From the NCBI RefSeq assembly GCF_013410955.1, contig NZ_JACCCG010000005.1, positions 124,001-188,000 of the forward strand: a stretch of 64,000 nucleotides of DNA. The letters run 5' to 3'. Position 1 is the stretch's first letter. Each line of letters begins with the position of its first letter. Positions 39,642 to 48,023 of this stretch are shown here, in pieces. A program made the position numbers and the translations under genes. This stretch comes from Microbacterium sp. AK009. Lineage in GTDB: Bacteria; Actinomycetota; Actinomycetes; Actinomycetales; Microbacteriaceae. The notes beneath the pieces were generated by a model. That model was not told the origin of the DNA, searched no databases, and saw only the letters and a list, made by a program, of their open reading frames with translations.

Positions 39642-41435
39642 ATGCGCTCGCTCACGCGTCGACAGTTCCTCGCGCGCACCGCCGCGCTCGCCGCCGCGCT
39701 GTCCCTCGACCCCGACCATCTCGGCCGCGCTCTGGCCGCCCGGACAGCGACGGCGACGACCGGCACCGCCGACATCCCCTCCACGCTCCTGCAGACGATC
39801 CTCTACGGACCAGCGGTGCAGGGCAGCTACCGTCGCCTCGTCGCCGGGCCGGGCGAGCCCTACCTTCCCCGCGTCGACGTGCTCGGACGCGATCCCGACC
39901 CATCCCGGACGTCGCGACGACGGTCTCTGCTCTACGTCGGGCACCTCTCCGACCTCCACGTCATCGATGCCCAGTCCCCGGGCCGCATCGAGCCGATGAT
40001 CGTCCAGGATCATTCGGCGTGGGGCTCGGCTTTCCACCCACACGATCCGCTGAGCCCGCACACCGTCGCGGCGATGGTGGGCGCGTTCCACGACGCGCGA
40101 TTCAGTCCGCTGACCGGAGCTCCCATGGGCGCTGCGGTCGTCACAGGCGACAGCGCCGATATGCACTCGCACCTCGAGCTGCGCTGGTACATCGATCTGA
40201 TGGACGGGGTGGCCATCGACCCCGCCACAGCGGGACCGACCTACCAGGGCGTGCAGGCGTGGCCCGAGGCGACCTGGGCATATCGCCCCCGGGATCCGAC
40301 CGGCGGGTCTTTCGGCGAATACGGATTCCCCACGCTCCCCGACATGCTCGAGCGAGCGATCGCCGAGGAGATCCGTCCGACCGGCCTTCCCGCGCCCTGG
40401 TACGCGGTGTACGGCAACCACGACACACTCCTGCTCGGGACGTTCGAGCTCAGCCCGTCCCTGCATGCGCTCGCGGTCGGCGGGCAGAAGTCCTACACGC
40501 TGGAAGCGACGGCATCGTCGTTCCTGCGCGGCTGGGCTGCAAGCGGCAGCGCGGTGCAGCAGGGATGGGACGCTCTCAATCTCGCGTGGGGACGGTCGGG
40601 TTTCCGCGCTGTCCCAGCCAACCCGGAGCGCCGCATCTACGAGACACGCGAGTTCATGGCGGAGCACTTCCGGACCCAGCCCGACCCCGGGCCGATCGGC
40701 CACGGGTTTACCCGACGGAACCTCGAGACCGGTGAGACATGGTGGCGGGCAGAACTGAGTCCGCATGTCCGCGCACTCGGCCTCGACACCTGCAATGCCG
40801 TCGCGGGGCCTGACGGTGCCCTTCCCGACGCGCAGTTCCGGTGGCTCCGCACCGAGCTCGAGCGCGCCCAGCGCGAGCAGAAGCTCGTCCTCATCCTCAG
40901 CCACCACAACAGCCTGACCATGGAGAACACCGCCCAGCGACCCGGCGAGACCGAGATCCTGCGTCACGGGCCCGAGGTCGTCGACCTCATCCTGCAGTTC
41001 CCCGTCGCCATCGCGTGGCTGAACGGACACACGCATCTGAATCAGATCCTCGCCCACCGATCGGGCGACCGCGGGTTCTGGGAGATCACGACCGCCTCGT
41101 GCATCGATTTCCCCCAGCAGCAGCAGGTCGTCGAGATCGTCGACAACCGCGACGGCACGCTGTCGCTGTTCACCACGGTGCTCGACCACGCCTCGCCTGT
41201 CTCACCCGGCGCGCCCGGCCGCACCGGTGATCTCGCCGCGCGGGCCCGCGAACTGGCCGCCAACGACTGGGCCGAAACCCCGATCATGCGCCGAGGATCT
41301 CCGCTGGATCGCAACACCGAACTCCTCCTCCCCTCCCCCTTCGATCTGGAGACCATCACCGACGCCTCTTTGCAGGCCCAGCGGATGACGGAGCGGGCGC
41401 GCATCATCGCCCACGAACAGCGGAGTGCCTCATGA
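39642..41435 (+). CDS. Tat-exported metallophosphoesterase (TIGR03767-like)
   Basis: A 597-aa calcineurin-like phosphoesterase. The N-terminal TRRQFLARTAA is a twin-arginine signal. Metal-binding motifs are HLSDLHVID (near residue 105), VVTGDSADMH in place of the usual GD-x2-D, YGNHDT, and the late LSHHNS and NGHTH. The full-length protein resembles a Propionibacterium/actinobacterial phosphoesterase family of unknown substrate. AAAGGG precedes the ATG. It overlaps the following lipoprotein gene by 4 nt, so the two and the next membrane gene form one coupled unit. Confidence 0.85.
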   Translation: MRSLTRRQFLARTAALAAALSLDPDHLGRALAARTATATTGTADIPSTLLQTILYGPAVQGSYRRLVAGPGEPYLPRVDVLGRDPDPSRTSRRRSLLYVGHLSDLHVIDAQSPGRIEPMIVQDHSAWGSAFHPHDPLSPHTVAAMVGAFHDARFSPLTGAPMGAAVVTGDSADMHSHLELRWYIDLMDGVAIDPATAGPTYQGVQAWPEATWAYRPRDPTGGSFGEYGFPTLPDMLERAIAEEIRPTGLPAPWYAVYGNHDTLLLGTFELSPSLHALAVGGQKSYTLEATASSFLRGWAASGSAVQQGWDALNLAWGRSGFRAVPANPERRIYETREFMAEHFRTQPDPGPIGHGFTRRNLETGETWWRAELSPHVRALGLDTCNAVAGPDGALPDAQFRWLRTELERAQREQKLVLILSHHNSLTMENTAQRPGETEILRHGPEVVDLILQFPVAIAWLNGHTHLNQILAHRSGDRGFWEITTASCIDFPQQQQVVEIVDNRDGTLSLFTTVLDHASPVSPGAPGRTGDLAARARELAANDWAETPIMRRGSPLDRNTELLLPSPFDLETITDASLQAQRMTERARIIAHEQRSAS

Positions 41436-41785
41436 TCCGTCGCTCGGCCTCGGCGATCCTGCTGGCCCCGGCGGTCGTCCTCGCCGTCGCCGGCTGCTCT
41501 CAGATCGCTGCGATCGCACCCGTCGGCGGCGACCGCCTGGCGGAGGTCCGTTACGCCGTGAACGACGTCCTCATCGAGGAGGGGATCGACATCCTCGTCG
41601 CGCCGGTCTGCACGGTGGGAGCAGACGAGGTCACGGTCACGTGCGAGGGGTCCACCGGTGACGAGCGCACGATCGACGCCACCTCCGAGGTGGAGTCATC
41701 CGACCAGATCGTCGTCCGCGTGGGCGACGAGGTCGTCTACGAAGGCTCCCTCAGCGCCGTGCTCGAGAGGGGATCGAGCGGATGA
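41432..41785 (+). CDS. Small lipoprotein of the phosphoesterase operon
   Basis: A 117-aa protein with a signal sequence and lipobox VAGC (Cys near residue 22). A small domain with two further cysteines (VCTVG and VTCEG) that could pair and a beta-rich end (IVVRVGDEVVYEGSL) follow; I do not recognise the fold. It overlaps the phosphoesterase stop and the next start by 4 nt each (ATGA). Coupled translation suggests it anchors or assists the phosphoesterase at the membrane. Confidence 0.75.
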   Translation: MIRRSASAILLAPAVVLAVAGCSQIAAIAPVGGDRLAEVRYAVNDVLIEEGIDILVAPVCTVGADEVTVTCEGSTGDERTIDATSEVESSDQIVVRVGDEVVYEGSLSAVLERGSSG

Positions 41786-42351
41786 CGCGAACCCGCGCCC
41801 TTCCTCTCCTCGTCGTCACCGCGGCGATCTTCGTCGGTGCCCTTCTGCAGGCCGCCACCGCCGTTCCGGGCCTCGGGCGCGCGGCTCCCGTGTTCTTCGG
41901 GCTGGCCGCCGGCGCCTCGCTCCTCTTCCTGTGGGGGCAGCTCACGTCCCTCACCTGGGCGATCCTGGCTGTGCGCAGGGGCGCGGCATCCGTCCGCCTC
42001 ATACCCATTGCGGCGTGGTCGGGGATCATCGTGCTCGTCGTCGGGGTGCTGCTCGTGATCTTTCCGCCCGGTGCCGTGCTCGCGGGGGTCGCGGCGCTGT
42101 TCGTCCTCCCCGGTGCGAGTGACGGGATGGGGCGCGCCATCCCCGGCGCGGGACGCGCGATGCGTCGTCACCCCTGGCGGTCGGTTCTCCTCGCTGCAGG
42201 CGCGATCATCGCCCTCGTCGCTCTCGCTGTCACGGCGGTCGCCGCGGGTCTGTTCCTCACCGGATTCCTCGGTGGAACGGTCATGTGGGTCGCATTCGGC
42301 ACGGCGGCGGCGGTCCTTCTCACCGCGGCGGCGCGCCTTCACGAGAAGTGA
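41782..42351 (+). CDS. Membrane protein of the phosphoesterase operon
   Basis: A 189-aa very hydrophobic protein with six predicted helices, arranged as three hairpins with short loops; the central GASDGMGRAIPGAGRAMRRH loop is the only extended polar part. No family is recognised. It is the third member of an ATGA-coupled string with the Tat phosphoesterase and the lipoprotein, and ends 3 nt before the convergent AarF gene. Confidence 0.75.
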   Translation: MTRTRALPLLVVTAAIFVGALLQAATAVPGLGRAAPVFFGLAAGASLLFLWGQLTSLTWAILAVRRGAASVRLIPIAAWSGIIVLVVGVLLVIFPPGAVLAGVAALFVLPGASDGMGRAIPGAGRAMRRHPWRSVLLAAGAIIALVALAVTAVAAGLFLTGFLGGTVMWVAFGTAAAVLLTAAARLHEK

Positions 42352-42354
42352 CGG

Positions 42355-44061
42355 TCAGACGGGCCCACGCGAGCCGAGAACGCCTGCCAGGAGCGCATGC
42401 AGCAGCGGCGGTACTGCGGCGACGAGGAGGATCGTTCCGAACACCGGGTCGTCGGGGCGGAGCAGGATGCCTCCGATGAGGAGGGCGCCGAACAGCACCG
42501 CCGACAGGATGCGCCGGCCGAGGCGCTCCAGACGCGCGAGGCGACGATCGACGCGCGGCGCGTCGACGGCGAGCCGACCCTCCTCCATACGGGTGGCGAG
42601 CTTGTCGATCCGGCGCGGGAGCCGCGCGATGAGCCCCGCGGTGTCGACGGCCTGCCGTGTGACGGCCTGCACCACATTGCCGCGTTCCTCGCGCAGCAGG
42701 GTGGCGGCGTAGGGCTCGACAGCCTCCCAGATGTTGAAGGCGGGATCGAGGGCGCTCGACACCCCCGAGGTCAGCGACATGGCCCGGATGACCAGGAGGA
42801 AGTTCTCGGGCAGCTGGAAGGGAAGCGCCCGGACGAGGTCTCCGAACTCGATCGCGAAGTCGCGGAATTCGCGGGGATCGACCTCGGCGAGCTCGGCGAA
42901 CCCCATGCCGCCGAACCGCGCGAACAGCTGCGTCATGGCCCGTTCGAGCTCGGCGGTGTCGGCCGAGGGAAGCAGAACCCCCACCTCGCGGATGCTGTCG
43001 ACCAGACCCACGCCGTCGCGTGCCGCAACGGCGATGACGAGGCGCCGAAGCCCGGCGCGCAGCGAATCGGGGACCTGACCCATCATCCCGAAGTCGATGA
43101 AGGTGAGGGTCCACGCCGGCGTCGCCTCCGCCGCCGCGCCGGCCTGAACCGCCGAGGGAGTCACGAAGATGTTCCCCGGATGCGGATCGGCGTGGAAGTA
43201 CCCGTTTCCGAAGAGCTGCTGGAACATCACCGAGGCGAAAGCCAACGCGACCTCGGTCGGGTCGATCCCCGCGGCGACGAGTGCGTCGCGGTCGTTGATC
43301 TTGATCGCCGTGACATCCTGCAGCGTCAGCACGCGCCGCGTCGATCGTTCCCACACCACCGCGGGCGTCGCCACGCGAGGGTCGTCGGCGAAGTCGCGCG
43401 CGAATCGCTCGCCGTTCACGCCCTCCTGCAGATAGTCGATCTCCTGCAGCGACGTCTCGGCGAACTCCTCCACGAGCGCCGGCATGTCCACGCGCCGCGA
43501 TACCAGAGACACCCTGCTCAGCCACACACCGACTTTGCGCAGGGCCCGCAGGTCGACGTCGACGATCTGATCGATTCCGGGGCGCTGCACCTTGACGACG
43601 ACCTCGGAGAATCCGGCGAGCTCGGCGTCGGGCGCCGACAACCGCGCGCGGTGCGCCTGCCCGAGCGAGGCCGCGGCGACGGGCTGCGGGTCGACGAACG
43701 AGAAAGCCTGTGCCAGCGGCACCCCCAGCTCGCTCTCGGCCAGCGCGCGGATGCGGTCGAAGGCGACGGGGGGCACTTCGTCCTGCAGACCCTCCAGTTC
43801 CTTCGTGATCTCGGGCGGCAGGATGTCGAGCCGAGACGAGAGGAACTGCCCCACCTTGATCATCAGACCGCCCAGGTCCACGGCGAGTGCATGGAAGCGC
43901 CGCGCGATGCGTCGCATCCGACGCGCGCGCCCGCGCGCCACGAAAGCGGTCAGTCCGAATCTCGGAAGGAACAGCTCCCACCACCACGTCTGCAGCATGA
44001 CGCGCAGCGCGAAGCGGGTGATGCGGCGGTAGCGGGCACGCATCCGTCGGGCGTCGGTCAT
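42355..44061 (-). CDS. ABC1/UbiB-AarF family atypical kinase
   Basis: A 568-aa UbiB-type protein kinase-like ATPase, linked in other organisms to quinone and lipid homeostasis. It has the KxGQ motif (GLMIKVGQFLSSRLD), the alanine-rich loop AAASLGQAHRARL, VVKVQRPG, the catalytic-loop HADPHPGNIFV and metal-binding FIDFGMMG, plus two C-terminal membrane helices. ATG 44061 has AGGAGA 4 nt upstream and is preferred over the longer frame to 44085. Confidence 0.92.
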   Translation of the reverse strand: MTDARRMRARYRRITRFALRVMLQTWWWELFLPRFGLTAFVARGRARRMRRIARRFHALAVDLGGLMIKVGQFLSSRLDILPPEITKELEGLQDEVPPVAFDRIRALAESELGVPLAQAFSFVDPQPVAAASLGQAHRARLSAPDAELAGFSEVVVKVQRPGIDQIVDVDLRALRKVGVWLSRVSLVSRRVDMPALVEEFAETSLQEIDYLQEGVNGERFARDFADDPRVATPAVVWERSTRRVLTLQDVTAIKINDRDALVAAGIDPTEVALAFASVMFQQLFGNGYFHADPHPGNIFVTPSAVQAGAAAEATPAWTLTFIDFGMMGQVPDSLRAGLRRLVIAVAARDGVGLVDSIREVGVLLPSADTAELERAMTQLFARFGGMGFAELAEVDPREFRDFAIEFGDLVRALPFQLPENFLLVIRAMSLTSGVSSALDPAFNIWEAVEPYAATLLREERGNVVQAVTRQAVDTAGLIARLPRRIDKLATRMEEGRLAVDAPRVDRRLARLERLGRRILSAVLFGALLIGGILLRPDDPVFGTILLVAAVPPLLHALLAGVLGSRGPV

Positions 44062-44098
44062 CGATTCTCCTGGACGCCGACGCACGAGTGGCGTCGAA

Positions 44099-44686
44099 TC
44101 AGCTCTGGGCGAGGATGGAGTAGAGCCTACGGCGCGCCTCGTCGAGGACGGCGACAGCCTCTTCCACCTGGGCCGACGAGCCGGAGCGGGCCACCTGCGC
44201 GGCGGCCTGTGCCAGGTCGAGACCGGCCTTGGGAAGAGCGGTCATCCGCGGCGACTCGCGGTGCGACGATCCGCTGGACTCCCACGGCGCACCGCGTTCG
44301 GCGGCGGCCTCCGCCTCGGCGATCCCGCCCTCGGTCAGGCTGTAGGTCTTGCGCCCGTCAGCTTCCTTAGCCTCGATCAGGCCCTCGTCGGCGAGGAGCT
44401 GGAGCGTGGGGTAGACCGAACCGGCGCTGGGCTTCCAGCTGCCGCCGCTGCGCTCCTCGATGAGCTGGATGATCTGGTAGCCGTGCATGGGGCGCTCCAG
44501 GAGAAGGGTGAGAACGGCGGTGCGCACATCGCCTCGGTTCATCCGCGGCGCGGACGTACCGCTTCCCATACCCTTCTCGAAGGCGGAGCGCAACTGGTCC
44601 ATGGCGTCCGCGATGTTCGACATCGGCCATCCCGACGCGGACCCGCCGCGTCCCGAGAATGCATCGCCGAAGAATGAGTTGCTCAT
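44099..44686 (-). CDS. PadR-family transcriptional regulator
   Basis: A 195-aa PadR-type winged-helix regulator. A Gly/Phe-rich N-terminus (SFFGDAFSGRGG) leads into the winged helix at about residues 50-120 (LERPMHGYQIIQLIEERSGG; GSVYPTLQLLADEGLIE) and a helical dimerisation tail. AGGAGG precedes ATG 44686; the longer frame to 44914 is not needed. A perfect 6-bp-arm palindrome 46 nt upstream is the likely self-operator. AarF follows 37 nt downstream on the same strand and may be in the same regulon. Confidence 0.9.
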   Translation of the reverse strand: MSNSFFGDAFSGRGGSASGWPMSNIADAMDQLRSAFEKGMGSGTSAPRMNRGDVRTAVLTLLLERPMHGYQIIQLIEERSGGSWKPSAGSVYPTLQLLADEGLIEAKEADGRKTYSLTEGGIAEAEAAAERGAPWESSGSSHRESPRMTALPKAGLDLAQAAAQVARSGSSAQVEEAVAVLDEARRRLYSILAQS

Positions 44687-44731
44687 GATGACCTCCTCCG
44701 CTCCGTCGCGGTCGCGACGTCGAGCGATACC

Positions 44732-44747
44732 TAACGATATGTCGTTA
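44732..44747. promoter_or_regulatory. PadR operator
   Basis: TAACGA-TATG-TCGTTA is a perfect inverted repeat with 6-bp arms, in an unusually AT-rich stretch 46 nt before the PadR start. Confidence 0.55.
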
Positions 44748-44808
44748 CGCATCGTTGAGGGCGGGTGTGGAGCGAATTCGCAGGTGAGCGGAGACGTCTT
44801 CGCAGGGC

Positions 44809-45924
44809 TCAGACCGGCGCCCGCGCATCGCGCCTCGCCAGGACCTCGGCCCGCTCGTACTGGGGGGCGAGCGACCACTCCTCCCCCAGATGGCGTGCGG
44901 CCGTCACCGGCCACACGGGGTCGAGGAGGAATTCCCGGGCGAGCGCGATCAGGTCGGCGTCTCCGGCATCCAGGATCTCCTCCGCCTGCTCGGGGTCGCG
45001 GATGAGCCCCACGGCCGCGGTGAGCATCCCCGCCTCCTGCCGGATCCGGCGGGAGAACGGCACCTGGTAGCCCGGTCCGACCGGGATGCGCGCGTCGGCG
45101 ACGTTGCCGCCCGTCGAGACGTGCACGATGTCTACGCCGCGCCGGCGGAGCCGGGCCGCGAGCCGCACGCTGTCGTCGGCGGTCCAGCCCGCCGGTTCCA
45201 CCCAGTCGGTGGCCGAGATCCGGACGAAGATCGGCGTCTGCTCGCCGATCTCCTGCCGCACCGCGTCCGTCACCTGCTCCACGAGTCGCACGCGGTTCTC
45301 GAAGGAGCCGCCGTAGTCGTCGGTGCGGGTGTTCGACACGGGCGAGAGGAACTCGTGCAGCAGATATCCGTGGGCGGCGTGGATCTCGATGACGTCATAC
45401 CCGGCCTCGCGTGCTCGTCGCGCCGCGGCGGCGAACTGCTTGATGACCTCCTCGATCCCGGCGCGGTCCAGCGCCCTCGGCACCTGCTTGTCGGGAGCGA
45501 AGGCCACCGCGCTCGGAGCGACCGGCTGCCAGTCGGCGGCAGGCTCGACGCTTCCGAACGGGCCGTCGAACGGACGCGGTGAGCTCGCCTTCCGTCCGGC
45601 GTGGGCGAGTTGGATGCCGGCAGCCACGCCGTTGTCGCGGAAGAACCGGGTGAGTCGGCGGTGTGCGGCCACCTGCCGGTCGTTCCAGATGCCCAGGTCG
45701 TAGGCCGAGATGCGTCCCTCCGCACTGACAGCCGTCGCTTCGACGATGATGAGGCCCGGACGCCCGAGTGCCCGGGAGCCGTAGTGCTGAACGTGCCAGT
45801 CGTTGGGCGCGCCGACATCGGGTCCGTCGGGCTCGGCGGAGTACTGGCACATGGGCGCCATCACGATCCGGTTGGACAGGGTGACGCCCCGCAGGGCGAG
45901 CGGGCGGAACAGGGGCGATGTCAC
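44809..45924 (-). CDS. Old Yellow Enzyme-type NADH:flavin oxidoreductase
   Basis: A 371-aa FMN ene-reductase of the YqjM (thermophilic-like) class, reducing activated C=C bonds with NAD(P)H. Motifs in order: NRIVMAPMCQYSA, GIQLAHAGRKAS, AGYDVIEIHAAHGYLLHEFLSP with the substrate-binding histidines, SNTRTDDYGGSFENR, and VGLIRDPEQAE near the end. The GTG start follows GGAGG with about 7-nt spacing. It is not clearly linked to its neighbours. Confidence 0.92.
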   Translation of the reverse strand: MTSPLFRPLALRGVTLSNRIVMAPMCQYSAEPDGPDVGAPNDWHVQHYGSRALGRPGLIIVEATAVSAEGRISAYDLGIWNDRQVAAHRRLTRFFRDNGVAAGIQLAHAGRKASSPRPFDGPFGSVEPAADWQPVAPSAVAFAPDKQVPRALDRAGIEEVIKQFAAAARRAREAGYDVIEIHAAHGYLLHEFLSPVSNTRTDDYGGSFENRVRLVEQVTDAVRQEIGEQTPIFVRISATDWVEPAGWTADDSVRLAARLRRRGVDIVHVSTGGNVADARIPVGPGYQVPFSRRIRQEAGMLTAAVGLIRDPEQAEEILDAGDADLIALAREFLLDPVWPVTAARHLGEEWSLAPQYERAEVLARRDARAPV

Positions 45925-45996
45925 GGGGGTACCTCCGTAGGTCGCAACGCCGCGGGCGCGGCCGGGAATTCCCGCCGCCGTGCAGACGAGGTGCGC

Positions 45997-46512
45997 TCAG
46001 TCGCGCGCGGTGACGTCGACCTGCAGCTCGGCCGCGATCCGCTCGAGGTCGGCGATGACCGCAGCGACCTCGACCGTCGGCGGGACGACGGCCGAGACGG
46101 TCGCCTCGAACAGGCGGCCGCCGGCCATCGCCGCATCGCGGGTCTCGGTCCGCATCCGGTCGATGCTCACACCATGGACGCCGAGAGTGGCGGAGATCTC
46201 GTGGACGATCCCCGGATGGTCGTTGCCGAGCACCGTGAACGACAGCCGGCGCGCGGGGGTGTCGTGAGTGGTCCCATCCGCCTCTCCGGGAAGACTCACC
46301 GTGACGAGTCCGGGAACGGCATTCAGAGCCGCCCGCAGGTCGTCGAGGCCCTCGTCGGGCGCCGACACCTGCACCACGCCGGCGAAGGCGCCGGCGAGCT
46401 CGGTCAGCTCGCTGTGCTCCCAGTTGCCGCCGTGGGCGTCGATTACCTCGGCCACCGAGGCCACGAGGCCGGCACGGTCGGTTCCGACGAGGGTGAGCAC
46501 GAGGGTCGCCAT
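45997..46512 (-). CDS. ACT-domain (GcvR-like) protein
   Basis: A 171-aa protein with two tandem ACT-like domains (TLVGTDRAGLVASVAEVIDA near the start; TVLGNDHPGIVHEISATLG near residue 95). This is the arrangement of GcvR-type regulators that bind amino acids. No DNA-binding part is present, so it probably acts through another protein or enzyme. TACGCT lies 6 nt before the ATG, fixing the start and suggesting a leaderless mRNA; the frame open to 46950 is a shadow of the divergent gene. Confidence 0.82.
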   Translation of the reverse strand: MATLVLTLVGTDRAGLVASVAEVIDAHGGNWEHSELTELAGAFAGVVQVSAPDEGLDDLRAALNAVPGLVTVSLPGEADGTTHDTPARRLSFTVLGNDHPGIVHEISATLGVHGVSIDRMRTETRDAAMAGGRLFEATVSAVVPPTVEVAAVIADLERIAAELQVDVTARD

Positions 46513-46518
46513 GGACCC

Positions 46519-46524
46519 AGCGTA
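46519..46524 (-). promoter_or_regulatory. -10 box of the ACT-domain gene
   Basis: TACGCT lies exactly 6 nt before the ATG at 46512. Confidence 0.55.
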
Positions 46525-46555
46525 CGACTCCGCGCCACGCGTCGCCCCGGGCTGG

Positions 46556-46561
46556 TTGACT
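46556..46561 (+). promoter_or_regulatory. -10-like box of the EPPP paralogue 2 gene
   Basis: TTGACT lies 6 nt before the ATG at 46568, within the string CTGGTTGACTG shared with the LON-domain gene at 29676. Confidence 0.4.
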
Positions 46562-46567
46562 GGGATC

Positions 46568-46963
46568 ATGCCTTCCCCGCCCGACGTGCCGGCCGACGAG
46601 GCCGCCGTCGCCACTCTCGTCGCCGCCGACGCCGTCGACAAGCTCGCAGCCCTGGCGATCATCGCGCGGGCGACCGGCAGCACCGTGGTCGGCGGCGGCA
46701 CCGCGCGTCCCCGCATCCCGCTGCGCGACGGAGTGTGGATCGAGATCGAGATCCCCAAGTTCGGAGAGCCACCGCCGCTCGCGATCGACGTGCACGCCTC
46801 CGAGGGGCAGGCTGCGGCCAGGAGCGAGGCCATCGCGTTGCGCGATGTTCTCCGACGCGTCACCGACTGGTCCATCATCGCGGCGTTCCCCGAGAGCGAC
46901 CCGACCGCCTCGACGCCTACCATGAACAACGCGGCACCGGCGCCTGACACCGACGGCCGATGA
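46568..46963 (+). CDS. Small EPPP-core protein, paralogue 2
   Basis: A 131-aa protein of unknown function, paralogous to the one at 38215-38523. The shared core here is EIPKFGEPPPLAIDV, with a preceding helix (DKLAALAIIAR) and a following one (SEAIALRDVLRRV). The C-terminal 20 residues are low-complexity. Transcription appears leaderless from a TTGACT box, divergent from the ACT-domain gene. No catalytic residues can be named. Confidence 0.65.
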   Translation: MPSPPDVPADEAAVATLVAADAVDKLAALAIIARATGSTVVGGGTARPRIPLRDGVWIEIEIPKFGEPPPLAIDVHASEGQAAARSEAIALRDVLRRVTDWSIIAAFPESDPTASTPTMNNAAPAPDTDGR

Positions 46964-46985
46964 CACCCCCGGGAGGCTCACCGAG

Positions 46986-47387
46986 ATGAGAGTCGCATCC
47001 TCAGCGGACTGGCGAGACGCCCTCCCGTTCGACACCCCCGTTCCCGCCGCCGAGGTCGCCCCGGGCGATCCGGCACGCTGCTCGGGGTGCCCGGCCGACG
47101 TGGCGGCGTGGGAACGCACCGCGCTGTTCGCGGTCAAGCACCGTCATCCGAATCATCACTCCGGATTCGTCCGCTTCTACTGCGCGGCGCACGTGCCCGC
47201 CGTGGCACCGCCCCCGCCGGCCGCGTCGGCGCCGGCCCGCAAGGCGCGAGCCCCTCGTGCCCCCCGTGAACGGGCGACGCCGCAACGCCGGGTGGTGGAC
47301 GACAAGCCCCGACCCGTGTGCCCCGACTGCTTCATCGAGGTGTCGGCGACAGGGATTTGCGGCATGTGCGGCGAGCGGATCGCCTGA
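46986..47387 (+). CDS. Cysteine-rich zinc-ribbon-like protein, unknown function
   Basis: A 133-aa protein with two cysteine clusters. The first is CSGC with a later YCAAH in a WERTALFAVKHRHPNHHSGF context; the second is a C-terminal zinc ribbon, CPDC and CGMC. An Ala/Pro/Arg-rich linker joins them. It may bind zinc and nucleic acid or protein, but I assign no function. GGAGG lies 9 nt before the ATG. It follows the EPPP paralogue by 22 nt and may be co-transcribed. Confidence 0.65.
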   Translation: MRVASSADWRDALPFDTPVPAAEVAPGDPARCSGCPADVAAWERTALFAVKHRHPNHHSGFVRFYCAAHVPAVAPPPPAASAPARKARAPRAPRERATPQRRVVDDKPRPVCPDCFIEVSATGICGMCGERIA

Positions 47388-48017
47388 TCAGGTGAAGGCG
47401 ACGGCGCGGACCGGTGCACCGTCGCCGGAGATCTTCAGCGGGAAGAACCCCACCCGTACCCGATCGGGCAGCGACGCCACCCCGCGGACGTTCTCGACGA
47501 TGAGGTGATCGGAGCCGAGGACGACGTCGTGGACGGGAAAGCCCGCACCACCTGTCCGATCGGGACTCAGGGTGTCGACGGCGATGACATGGACACCGCG
47601 GTCGACGAGCGTCCGCGCCGCGGTGGGATCGAGTGCGGGATGCCGCAGGCGCCGCCGATCATCGGTGAAGAACGCGTCCCAGCCCGTGCTGATCAGGGCG
47701 ATCGACGGCAGCGCGGCGGGCAGCGTTCCGTAGGGGTCGAGGTCGCGCCAGCCGTAGGTCTCGCCCTCGCCCACCTGAACCCGGAGGACGATCGCATCGC
47801 CCACGAGCTCGTCGAGACCCACGGACGCCATCGTCCGGCCACCCGGCACAGTGTGCGAGGGAGCATCGACATGGGTGCCCGTGTGAGAACCCATGGACAT
47901 CCGGGCGACGTCGACGCCGTGGGCCGCGATGGTGAGCCCCTCCTCGATGTGGACCTCGGGGTCGCCCGGGTACACCGGCATCCCGTCGGTGACGGCGTGG
48001 CTGAGATCGTGGATCAC
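47388..48017 (-). CDS. Cyclase-family (kynurenine formamidase-like) metal hydrolase
   Basis: A 209-aa metal-dependent hydrolase of the KynB/isatin hydrolase cyclase family, which opens amide, formyl-amide or lactam bonds. The metal-binding signature SHTGTHVDAPSH is near residue 44, with the further family motifs VYPGDPEV and AVDTLSPD. The GTG start lies 6 nt past the permease stop, so it is the last gene of the ureohydrolase operon. The substrate is unknown; the context points to a nitrogenous compound. Confidence 0.87.
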   Translation of the reverse strand: MIHDLSHAVTDGMPVYPGDPEVHIEEGLTIAAHGVDVARMSMGSHTGTHVDAPSHTVPGGRTMASVGLDELVGDAIVLRVQVGEGETYGWRDLDPYGTLPAALPSIALISTGWDAFFTDDRRRLRHPALDPTAARTLVDRGVHVIAVDTLSPDRTGGAGFPVHDVVLGSDHLIVENVRGVASLPDRVRVGFFPLKISGDGAPVRAVAFT

Positions 48018-48023
48018 GGCGGC

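Noticed and set aside
42397..44370. A 657-codon plus-strand open frame opposite the AarF gene
   Set aside because: Antisense shadow; the kinase motifs on the minus strand are unambiguous.
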